Assembly (NCBI GenBank): GCA_951640195.1
Contig: OX621163.1
Location: 1,488,001-1,552,000 of the forward strand
Direction: 5' to 3'
Source: Porpolomopsis calyptriformis
Lineage: Eukaryota; Basidiomycota; Agaricomycetes; Agaricales; Hygrophoraceae
Length of the DNA stretch: 64,000 nt
A model generated the notes under the pieces. The model ran no database searches and had not been told where the DNA came from. It worked only from the letters and a program-made list of their open reading frames with translations. The first letter of the stretch is position 1; every line of letters starts with the position of its first letter. The position numbers and the translations under genes are program-made. Shown in pieces: positions 26,083-35,989 of this stretch.

Positions 26083-26462
26083 TCCACGATGCTCACGTTT
26101 TTTCGCATTCGTTATCTTGATTCTTCGTGCATTTCGACACGAAGCCTGTGTTTTGTTCGCATTTCTTTTTTCCTTCTTTTTCCTTCGCCTGCTACCTCTA
26201 TTCACAAAACCCATATCTCCCTTCACCCGCAATATTCACTGTCACCATGCATTGTAAGCTAGATGTACACTTCCAAGCCTTCCTCTCTGTAACATGCGTA
26301 TTCTTGCCATTTAAATAAACATCTGATTGCAAAAGAACCGGCCGAGACAAACCACCGTCGTGTCTGGCACAGGCTTGGCAGTTTGATGAGCTGTGGTTGC
26401 TCAAACCAATCTCAGTTCTCATTCAGTCCATCCAACCCTGTCACTCTCAACTCTCATCTTTG
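26083..26462. other. Intergenic stretch between RIM15-like kinase and UIM protein
   Basis: About 380 bases with no recognised gene. The first part is T-rich and probably the 3' untranslated region of the kinase gene; the remainder is the promoter of the next gene. Confidence 0.5.
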
Positions 26463-28822
26463 ATGGATACTAACCGTTCCTCGACCTCAAATTTCGACCA
26501 GACTCCCCGTGAGTGCCCCTGCATTCCTTTCTGTCTCTTTCTAATCCACCTTTCAGCTGGCTTTCCAACCCCTCATACCGTTAACGATGCTGAACAGTCT
26601 TTTTACCATCCCAGAAGATATCCTATTGGGAGGGCAATCACAGGAGCTGGCTACGTTCCACACTATCCTCCACCTTCCGCCGTACCTCCTCCACAAATGC
26701 CAGTTCCATCCGTTCTCACACCAGGAAGTCAACCATTAGGCTTTCCTGCACCCCGACCCGATCTATTTTTCCGGAGACATACTGCCAATATGAGCGTCAC
26801 CCGCTCTGCCGCTCGTCCTCCCAGCCCCCCAGCTCCTGCAATACCGCCCTTTCCCCCAGCACAGTATTTTAATACTACTCTTCCCTCAAGCCCAATCAAC
26901 AGATCACGTACCGCTCCACCGCCAATCCCCCCAAAGCCACCATATCCACAGGCTCAAGCAAGTCTTCCTCCGAAGGTCCCCCCGTATCCCCAGTCTTTTA
27001 CCCCTCATCCTCCTCATCCTCCCCTCGCTCAGCCTTCACCCACACAAATCCCATCAGGGCCCGCTTTTCCCACACCGAATCTACCAACTAAGGTTCAACT
27101 TGCTCAAGTTCCGGGGGTTCCCCAGGCTCAACCTGGACAAGCGTCTAATCCCAATCAGCCACCTCTAGCAGAGGAGGATGAATTAGCACTCGCACTTGCT
27201 ATATCTGCATCAGAATCCGGTAAGCAGCAGCAGATCAGAACTCAGGAGGACGAGGATCTAGCTAAAGCTTTGGCCATGTCCATGGTCTTCGCCGAATCCC
27301 AAAATACCTTCACTAGGTTCCAAGCTACTACTCAAGACACATCTAATGCTGAAGCAGGACCTTCCGTACACACTGGTGGATCTAATGGGATACCGACTTC
27401 GCCACCCTACTCGCGATCCCCCTTCTCTTCTGCGACAGTCCCGCCCAACAGAGCGGATAAGAGCGGGTCGACACCCACACCGACAATCAGCATCACAACC
27501 ACCTTCCACGACGAATCACATTCAAACCGGGTAGAAAATGAGGTCGATGAATTGCTTGAACCAGTTCAGGTCCAGGAAGATACATCCCCAGCCGACGGCC
27601 CACCCAGCTATACCGAGGCCATCTCGGCCCCAGCAGGGGAGGCCTCAGATCACCCATCTGCCAGTTCTTCCGTAGATGACGTCTCCCTGCCCCCTCTCCT
27701 ACCCCTGCCCAACCCATCTACTGTGTCTCTTCATACAACACGCCCTGGATCGGCAAGCACTTCACCTAGCCCCTCCTTTTCTACTGACACACACCCGATA
27801 TCGCGACCCAAGACAGCAGACGGGACAAGAGCAGACGAAGCCCATCTGGTTCTTAAAGTGGATGTTACACCGGGTCCAAAAACTACGACGAGTGACCTGT
27901 CACCGGAGACACAGTCCCCCACCCACAGTGGTAGTCGATATATTGACGCTGCATTCTTGAGAGGCGTTTGTGAGTGTTCTCGTGCATGATTGCGCTTTGA
28001 TTTTGCACTGACCGATATCCAAGCAATCGGTTTTACGTGTCCGCCAATAAGTGCTGCAATGACCCCATTGCAAGGTCCCTTCCCGAACGTTATCCTTCTG
28101 CCCTACGGACGTTGCCCACCTCTCCATCTCCAAGCACCCAACTGGCGACATCTCCTTATATTAATGGCGAGGTTAAGCACAACGAGGATCGAGCCAACCT
28201 TGGAGGCAATTGCTGCTGCAAAGTCGACCTTGAAGTTGAGAACTGTGATTCAGTTTGTTAAGGTAGCGATATATTTGTTCACAAGCGCTGAAATGCTCAC
28301 GAGAGCCACATGCGATAGGTCTCGCAGTCGGAAGCCGATTGGCGGACGATAATCTGGCTTACGATAGACCATCCCGTTCCTCCTTCCACGACATCATGGA
28401 AATACACGAATGGCGACGTGAACACACTGCCGTGGTCTTATACCCTTTCACCCCTGCCTATTCTCCTGAGCGACGGCGCTGACGGCCTTTTGTCAAAGTA
28501 TTATACCATCCCATCCACTGCGTCGACGCCATATCCTACGTTGCCCATTAACTTCCCGGACATGGCAATGTACCTCCATGCTGTCCTTGAAGAGTCACGT
28601 CGAGCGATGCACGATAGCTCAAGTGGTGTACGTCGTTTGGCAAAGATGATCGATGTTTGTTACCCAGAAACCACCTTCAGGGAAGGTGATGGCTCAGAAG
28701 GGAGCCGCGTAACCGGGCTCTTCAGACGTGTAATCGGAATCGGAAACAGGAATAGGAGGGAAGGAAGGGGAAATGAGGACACCTATGACATGGTCACACC
28801 ATTTGTACTCGATGATGAGTGA
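26463..28822 (+). CDS. Proline-rich protein with two ubiquitin-interacting motifs
   Basis: Four exons join in frame: 26463-26508, 26557-27969, 28024-28262, 28319-28822 (733 residues). The N-terminal half is a disordered Pro-rich region with PPPIPPKPPYP and similar SH3-ligand-like runs. Two ubiquitin-interacting motifs follow in tandem: EDELALALAISASES (near residue 225) and DEDLAKALAMSMVFAES (near 255). A second Ser/Pro-rich linker leads to a folded C-terminal region (IGFTCPPISAAM, APNWRHLLILMARLSTTRIE, EADWRTIIWLTIDHPVPP, MAMYLHAVLEESRRAMHD). The C-terminal block resembles unnamed proteins I recall from mushroom-forming fungi. UIMs plus polyproline suggest an endocytic or ubiquitin-sorting adaptor, but that is inference. 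The chosen ATG gives MDTNRSSTSNFDQTP. Confidence 0.78.
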
Positions 28823-28959
28823 TAATATGATTCATTTGTGTAGGATGTGCTGTCTGATGGTACATTATCTTTTCGTCCGCGAAGATAATGTACTGCATTC
28901 CACTCGGCAACGAGAGAGGTAAGTATATGCGTTCATTAAACAGGCAAGATTTCACGAGT
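28823..28959. other. Spacer before the degraded island
   Basis: Short 3' flank of the UIM gene. Nothing is recognised apart from the candidate target-site copy at its right end. Confidence 0.4.
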
Positions 28960-28990
28960 GAAGCGCCGACTTCCGTCGGCAGATACCTGC
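28960..28990. repeat. Left inverted repeat of candidate element
   Basis: Contains the palindromic core GCCGAC-TTCC-GTCGGC. Read against the reverse complement of the right repeat it matches at 24 of the first 28 positions, including GAAG before and ACCT after the core. Confidence 0.55.
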
Positions 28991-29029
28991 ATTGTTTGGG
29001 AAACATATTGTACGAAAAAATCTAAGAAT

Positions 29030-29320
29030 ATATAAAGCATGACCCGCCGGAAACAGTTTCCAATGACGAGCGCATACACCTTCACAGATTGTCAGTCGCA
29101 AGGGCAAACATTACCCTACGTTATCATTGATATCGCATCACCACCCAACGGGACACTTGGGCTGCTCTGGACAGTCCACGATCCGACTATTGCGAGACTT
29201 GGACAAAAACTTATTCAAACAATCGCACGATCTAGAGTTAATGGAGGAAGATGATAGATTTGAGAAACTTAACAAGACAACGAAACGGTGGTGGAAACAA
29301 ATGGGACGCAAGCAAGATAG
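29030..29320 (+). pseudogene. Pif1-like helicase C-terminal relic
   Basis: The reading starts RRKQFPMTSAYTFTDCQSQG, QTLPYVIIDIASPPNGTLG, then continues one frame over as STIRLLRDLDKNLFKQSHDL followed by EDDRFEKLNKTTKRWWKQMG. Both pieces match the C-terminal part of Pif1-type helicases found in many copies in mushroom genomes. The join lacks the conserved segment with the helicase VALSR motif that normally sits between the two pieces, and the frame changes there, so a deletion has removed it. No Walker A or B motif is present nearby. It cannot encode a working helicase. Confidence 0.72.
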
Positions 29321-29742
29321 CGCAGATTATACAGCAAAGAATCTTATTTTGTTTTTCTTACGAGAAGTGAATGGATCAAACCGGGTTATACAGGGTGCCC
29401 AGACCTTGTCAAGCAAGGTAAAGAAAGTCTAACCTCTGGCCCAGAGTCAGGCACATCTAATGATTGACGGGAAAGATAAATGGTCACTAGTGTGTTCAAC
29501 CATTACATTGGGCTGACATTTTCCCTTGGCCAATTCCCCGCGTTTGGTCCTTAACTGGCAACGACGCGCCTATTTCTGTTCATCTTGGGAAAACACAAAT
29601 GGAATGAGGATTTTGACTTTTCACCCCCAATGGAGACGTCCCTATCAGTCCGGATCGATAGGCACCAAGATCCTATAAGTTTAGATGGCGCACCCTATTC
29701 GACTGGCGGTTATCCTGGCCTTGAACCTTCGCTCTGGTGTTC

Positions 29743-31460
29743 ATGTCCTCCCACCCCGCGCTGGAGCTTGCCATGACCTCAAAATCTCACCCAAGTTCTT
29801 GGACTGCAAATGAAATCCGCCAGGAATTCTTCAACTTCTTCCACTTGAACAACCACACCTTTACGCCGTCGTCCCCCACAGTCCCAGGGAATGACCCATC
29901 TCGCCTGTTCGCAAATGCTGGGATGAACCAGGTAATAACAACCTGATATTTGCCTTCTCCGGCTGTAATAGACAACCCTCGATCAGTTCAGGCCTATATT
30001 CCTCGGCACAGTTGACCCTCACTCGGACATGGCCAGGTTGAAGCGTGCATATAACACCCAGAAGTGCATAAGGATATCGGGTCAGTCTTCATCCTAGAGC
30101 GCCATGCGGAAGGGCTGAATAAATCGAAGATCTGGAGGTTGTCGGTAAAGACTCATACCATCACAGCTTCTTCGAGATGGCGGGATATTGGGCATTCGGT
30201 GACTACTTCAAGGTTCGGCCGGCGGTCCTTCTCATCCATCATGCGGGTGCTAAAACACTTTTCAGAAAGAGGCTATTGGCTATGCATGGAAATTGTTAAT
30301 AGAAACATATCAACTACCGAAGGATCGCTTGTATGTGACGTACTTTGAAGGTGATCCGAAAAACGGCCTTGCGGCAGACGAAGAGGCACGACAATTATGG
30401 CTTGATCTTGGACTCGCGCAGGACCACATCTTGACTGGAAATATGAAAGACAATTTTTGGGGTCTGTCCATGTTTTCTTTGACTTCACCGTGGTTCATTG
30501 ACCTTGTTCCTAGACATGGACGACAATGGCGGATCTGGTCCTTGTGGCCCTTCCACGTAAATGCTCCTCTCGATCGAGATCAACCCTTTTAAATTATATA
30601 TCTTGGACAGCGAAATTCACTTCGATCGCATTGGTGGCCGCAACGCTGCGCATCTGGTCAATCAGGATGATCCAGACGTGATCGAATTCTGGAACATCGT
30701 CTTCATCCAATTCAATCGCGAGTATGACGGTTTCTTTCGCCCTCTGTCTGAAAGTCACGTTGACGGAGCTGTGGGTTTCGAACGCCTCGTGTCCGTGGTC
30801 CAGGGTCGACGGTCCAACTATCACACGGACTGTTTCGTGCCTATTCTCCAAAGAATACAGGATCTCAGCGGAGCGAGACCATACCAAGACAAATTCGGGA
30901 AGGAAGACTTGGATGGCATCGACGCCGCATATCGAGTCATTGCGGACCATATCAGGACCCTAGCATTCTCGCTAAGTGACGGTGGTATACCTGACAATGT
31001 GGGCCGTGGATATGTTATCAGGCGGATATTACGACGTGGCTTATGGTGTGTAAGAAAGAGGTTGGACGTGCCGCTTGGATCCTTCATGTCTTCACTGCTG
31101 CCCGTCGTAATTGAACACATGGTGGATATCTTCCATTCTTTTATGTGACCTCGCTCAACTCCGCGTCGCAGGGACCTCTCTTTCCCGAGCTAACTCAGCG
31201 CGTTGACGATATCAAGAGGATTCTAAACGAGGAGGAAGTGTTGTTTTCCTGTACCCTCGATCAAGGTGAACGACTTTTTGAGAAATACGTCGCCGAATCA
31301 AAGCAATCAGGTGCAAAAGAGCTTTCAGATGAAGGCGTGTGGCGTTTGTGGGACACCTATGGCTTCCCTATCGATTTGACACGCCTAATGGCGGAAGAAC
31401 TGGGACTAAGGGTAAATGAACAGGTGTTTGAGAAGGCTCAAGCAGCGAAGTTTGGTGAGT
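29743..31460 (+). pseudogene. Truncated alanyl-tRNA synthetase gene (5' half only)
   Basis: The class II aminoacylation core is readable in order: [149 protein letters not shown] and [13 protein letters not shown]. Exons break at plausible introns, and the last exon stops at a splice donor near 31455. The editing domain and C-Ala domain (more than half of a normal protein of about 950 residues) are absent. After KCIR the expected donor is GA instead of GT, and the codons that should give AGGKHN are replaced by a stretch with an in-frame TAA. It is a broken partial copy; a complete gene must exist elsewhere. Confidence 0.85.
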
Positions 31461-31883
31461 CATAACATGCAGTAATTTGTATGCCTGTCTGAACTGGCAC
31501 AGTATTGGGTTGGTAAGGGGGACAAGATTATATCGATAATCCGACTAGCTACAGCACACGCGGTCTCGAATTCCTTCATACTGTGCTTTAAATTACCTTG
31601 CTTGCAAGGTCTCTTTGACCCAAGCCAGTTTTCACTTACCCGAGTTGATCCGAGCTCCGATTTTTATCCTACTTGTATGCTTTGTATCATTTCCATGTAC
31701 AGTAGCTGAAATATTTAACTCTTGTTTGATACACAGTGCATTCATTGCAAACTCTGTTTGAGTTCAAAAATACCAACTTGAATTGCCTATACCCTCAAAT
31801 AAAAAATATATAGATCCCACTTGTACATAAATGAATTGAATCTTGCATCAACACTTTATGTGTATTTTTTTTTCTTCACGCAA
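31461..31883. other. A/T-rich filler inside the island
   Basis: About 420 bases after the synthetase fragment with no readable protein homology. It is rich in A and T, with T-runs near 31866-31873. Confidence 0.4.
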
Positions 31884-31915
31884 GCAAGGTTTGTGCCGAC
31901 GGCAGTCGGCCCTTC
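31884..31915. repeat. Right inverted repeat of candidate element
   Basis: Carries the palindromic core GCCGAC-GGCA-GTCGGC and pairs in inverted orientation with the repeat at 28960-28990. CTAG follows at 31918-31921, eight bases after the core. Confidence 0.55.
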
Positions 31916-31980
31916 CTCTAGTGTTGAATTTAAGCGCTTAAATGTGATGTTATGTTTCACGTGACCCTAACCCCTAACAC

Positions 31981-33659
31981 ATGGTCATGACACTTACAGC
32001 AGGACGACAGGCTACGATGGGTGCTCTCCATGACTTTCCGCTCGACGATGATATTATCCATCGCGTTCTGGGATTTTTACCAGACTTTTCATCGCTTCTG
32101 TCCGCTGTCATATCATGCAAATCCCTTTTTTCAGTCTACAATGCTCATCCAAAGTCAGTGACTCGTGCTGTTGCTTACAACGTTGTTGGTGCCACCCTGC
32201 CTCAAGCCTTGGTCGTGGCTCGGTATATGGCTGGTCATCTTAGTCGCAGTGTTGGCTGGATTGACAGTATTGAAATTGATTCAAACACGGTCATCAAGTT
32301 GACGGAAGCGAGAAGGCTAGAGGAGAATGCACTGGTCATACGTCGGTTGGAAAACCTATTCAGTCTCAGGTACCTTGCATCGTTCAAGCACGCAAGAACC
32401 GCTCATGAGTTGTCTTCGACTATCTAGACACAAAGACCGAACATCACATATTAGCCAGCTTTCAGGCACCGAGTCTTTGCGCTTTCACCGTGCCATCTAT
32501 CGGATTTGGATGGTTTCAATCCACTCCCCGTTAGGTGATATCATAGGCATGGATGAAGACGAAGACATAAACGATGAATATGAAAGACAGAAATGTTTCC
32601 TCAGCGCATACCCCACGCAAGAATTACTCGAACTGGAGCGGATGACAGCATTTCTGAAATCGATCGCTGAGTGTGTGAGTGTTGCTGGAAACGATCCAAT
32701 CAGCACAGGTTCGCAGAAACGTATATTCCCGGAATTTTTAAATCATACCTTGGGTTTCAGTGACGTTCGTAGAAGCTTGCCTTGCTTCCGGACCCAGTTT
32801 TATTTTAGGATGCTTGGAGGGAACTTCAGTCCCTCACCCTGATTATGGCCTCGAACTCGTTCTTGAAGGATACATCTCACACCCGCTGGGGCAGCTTCTC
32901 GACGAACGGAACGCGACTGGGGATAAAACGTACTTGAAGATTATTCTGGACAGCGTGAACGGAGAGAGGGACAAATGCATGTTCAGAAACTCCACTTTGA
33001 TCTTTGTCTTACTAGGACGCTTTCAGGTTTTCGCTGTGAGGCCGTCCGCGGGCTTGATTTGTGGAACGAAACCAGTAACCAATTATCATATCATGCGCTT
33101 CCCTGGCTTACAATCACACCTAGATTGGCATTTACTCAAGGGGGTCTTAAGTCCGATCCGCATTTCAGGCCTTCTCAAAGGAAAGCTTGCCCAGAACCAT
33201 GTGGAAAGACCCTTGCTACAACTCAGGATTTCCGATTGTGCATTCAATACATCGGCATTAATGACTGAGATTTATGACTTGAGAACTCCTGCCTACCAGG
33301 GTTGGGAAAAGGGGGATTGGCTATGTTTGGAATGCATTTCCGGGATAATCACTGATCATCTGCATCTCTGGTGGGCGGATCGAAAACGCGAGGGTTAGTG
33401 CGTCTTATGAAGCCCAAGTGTTATGCCTGACATCTTGCAGAGGGCTGGTTAATTCACGAAGATTGTTGGTGAGTTGGCCACGATCCGTCACCAACAAAGC
33501 CCTGAGATTTTCAAAAGGTATGGGTATAATTGCCGGACGCAAGTCCATCGGAACAGCCATGCTACGAAATTAAATGTAAGCAAGTTTGTTGTCCGATATT
33601 GTTTGATGACCGTCTATTTGTATATCCAGCATCTCTGCGAACCCACTCGAGGAGATTGA
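31981..33659 (+). CDS. F-box-type protein with C-terminal zinc-binding motif, possibly damaged
   Basis: Six exons join in one open frame: 31981-32369, 32428-32708, 32761-33393, 33441-33468, 33518-33575, 33630-33659 (472 residues). The start holds an F-box-like segment (LDDDIIHRVLGFLPDFSSLL, followed by AVISCKSLFSVYNAHPKS). The end, EDCWYGYNCRTQVHRNSHAT followed by KLNHLCEPTRGD, has Cys/His spacing typical of a large mushroom F-box family. F-box proteins recruit substrates to SCF ubiquitin ligases. Between about 33025 and 33260 the family-like sequence (EAVRGLDLWNETSNQLSYHA, ITPRLAFTQGG, CGKTLATTQDFRLCIQYI) lies in a different frame from the rest, so the open frame there gives unrelated residues. 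The gene may be a pseudogene or carry a sequence error. A more internal start at MGALHDF is possible. Confidence 0.6.
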
Positions 33660-34523
33660 CGCTATCCAACGTTCAATACATCGTGTGGCCTAGTATCACT
33701 TTCTCCCCGTACATTTTGCGCTGACCAACAGAATTTGGGTCCCTTTCGAACTGCTACATGATGTATCTGGTTTGTACAATAATACCGATTTGCACACCAT
33801 TTGTCCGCTCGGCTGCGGCTCAGAGGAGAGGATGTGGTTTCGATGATACGACAGCCAGTGGGTGGTACCATATTTTGAGTACTGGATCGGAGAGTGAGTC
33901 CGCCTTCCCACACTCCAACAAACCTAAGTGGGGCGTGCAGCTGAAGAATTCTTGAAGCATCCGCGTTCGATCCGCAAGGAAATCGTCGGTCCTTCCCTAC
34001 GCTATCAAACGGAAGCTTATGGGCAGGCTAGGTGCCTTGCCTGTCCAAGTGTTCCTTTAAGATACAAGACACCGACCCGGTAATCAGTAAGGATAGCATC
34101 GAGGTTTGAAAGGTGAGAAAATCCCTACCTAAGGCCACACAAGGTTAAATTTCACGAAGCATTCAATCTCTCGAGGGAAAACTCGTGGTTCAACCGGCCT
34201 TCGTCCGAGGAATATCAAGGGTGAATATGACAAGACGACTGAATGGTATCCTTATCGTCGGTGATCTCCGTCATTCCAGTTGTCTCGCGCACGTTTTGAT
34301 CGGGGGTGGTTATTCTCGTAAAGGGATACCCTAACTCGGACCCGGTGAAAAGCAGCTCGTATCTGGCCCCATCGATTTGAACAACGGGTCTCGATTTCGT
34401 TCCAGAAAATAACGATACACATTCCCAAGAGTGACAGTCATTGCCGATGGATTCTGCGATGCCTCACAATTGTTGGACTTAAAAGGACATGGGATTTTGG
34501 TGAAACTGGTCACCCCATCTAAC
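33660..34523. other. Stretch without a recognised gene
   Basis: About 860 bases between the F-box gene and the methyltransferase. Only short frames without domain features are visible. The methyltransferase frame stays open upstream of its first ATG (from 34431), so a missed upstream exon is possible. Confidence 0.4.
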
Positions 34524-35989
34524 ATGGACCATAAGGCTGTTCGAGACATTGAGATCATAAACTTGCACGGTCCTGACGCCCTGTCAAGAAACGCAACCGA
34601 CTCTAACGGCCTGTCTGCTCAAAGGATTTTGCAGGGTTTGCAAGCCTTTGTCCACCCATCTACCCAAGAACCAAAACAGAAAGTGTTGCCTTCAGGTTAG
34701 TAACTACTTCATTGCCACCCGTATTCGTTTTCAGTCCTTCCAGAAATAATATGGGACAAGAAAGGCCTTCAGATCTACGAGATCAAGAGTCAGACGCCTA
34801 AATATTATCCCTTTCACCTTGAACTGTCTATTCTTCGAAAACACGGCTCGGAAATTGTGTGTTCTATTTAAGAAGGCTTGGTTTATCGTTTCTGAACAAG
34901 TTGCGCTGGTAGGCGACAAAAATGTTTGGGGCTGATAGCTGCACAGCGGACGGCCACACCTCTATTCCACGGATGGGGACGCTCATCGAGTTGGGGGCCG
35001 GGTAAGTGACACGGCTCCTAGAGATGGGTCGCGTTCACTACTAACTAGTGTACCAGATCTCTCAAGAAAATCATACACCTTCTAGCTGCAGTCCAAAACT
35101 TGATTCCCAGGGCTTTACATGCAGCTACTTACTATGCTGTAAGCCACCTCCGCTACCTATGACTCCAGAGCAGCTCGAATTCTTAGATCGACCACTCTTT
35201 AAGTTAGATCTGGATGAGTCAGAGATCAAGAGGACGCTTACCGACCTTCACAAATTTCACAGCAGCTTTGTGGGGCTTCCGTGTGAAGGTAAAATCGCGA
35301 CGAAAGGTATCTGTGCCGACTACAATGACGGACTGGACTGGATCAGAGCTGGCAACATGGACCCTGTTGGGTTTGAAAGACTATCAATCTCGCGACATGT
35401 AATCCTCTTGATGGGCTCGGCTCTCGGAAATATGTCCAGATCAAAGGCGCAGGTGTTCTTGAACAAAACCGTGGCCACCGGGATGAGTCCTGGCGATATG
35501 ATTTTAGTCGGCTTGGACCATTGTCAGGATGCAGACCGCGTCTTGAACTCCTACTGTGATATCGATGGGTTATCAACCGAACTCTTTCGTAATGGGATCC
35601 GGAATGCAGCAAGGCAAGCGGGTGTCGAGGGTCTCCTGAACGCTGAAGACTTTGATTTCTATGCCGTATACAACGAAGATGAGCACTGTCACAAAGTTCT
35701 CCTTGCATATGTATTCCAAAGCACTACACCACTAACTTTATTTTAGGATTATGTGCGTGCTCGTCGGCATATTGATTTCACTGTTTCATCTATCGACAAT
35801 TCGTCATCCTCGCTGCGTGTTGTCATTGCCGAAGGGGAGCTTATTCAAATGGCCATTTCTCACAAGTACTCGCTTCAGCAAACAAAAGCCCTATTCCATA
35901 CGGCCGGGTTGAGGATGGTGCAAAACTGGATGGACGATACTAGGACGTATTCCGTGAATTTGCTTCAAAAACCGGAAAATTACACGTAA
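34524..35989 (+). CDS. EgtD/EasF-type SAM-dependent N-methyltransferase
   Basis: Six exons join in frame: 34524-34695, 34735-34856, 34913-35001, 35057-35138, 35204-35695, 35747-35989 (399 residues). Landmarks of the histidine/DMAT N-methyltransferase family are present: YDQ-like IYEIKSQTPKYYPFHLELSI, the SAM-binding GTLIELGAGSLKKIIHLLAA, YYALDLDESEIKRTL, ICADYNDGLDWI, LLMGSALGNMSRSKAQVFLN, MILVGLDHCQDADRVLNSYC, GLSTELFRNGI and FDFYAVYNEDE. EgtD trimethylates histidine in ergothioneine synthesis; EasF methylates dimethylallyl-tryptophan in ergot pathways. Fungal Egt1 fuses this domain to a sulfoxide synthase, which is absent here, so the substrate is unknown. IYEI replaces the usual IYDQ(I). 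The start is the first in-frame ATG; the exact N terminus is uncertain. The family is firm. Confidence 0.82.

Larger units (their letters stand above)
28960..31915. mobile_element. Candidate degraded transposon with inverted terminal repeats and a captured gene fragment
   Basis: A 2.96-kb segment bounded by imperfect inverted repeats of about 31-32 bases (28960-28990 and 31884-31915). Inside lie a relic of a Pif1-like helicase and the 5' half of an alanyl-tRNA synthetase gene, both broken. No intact transposase is visible, so it would be a dead or non-autonomous element. The flanks just outside (28953-28960 and 31916-31923) agree at six of eight positions, a possible decayed target duplication, but one base is shared with the left repeat. 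Pif1-type helicase sequence occurs in fungal Helitrons and in host genes, so the class is uncertain. Gene-fragment capture is known for Helitrons and Mutator-like elements. The structural call is inference. Confidence 0.45.
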
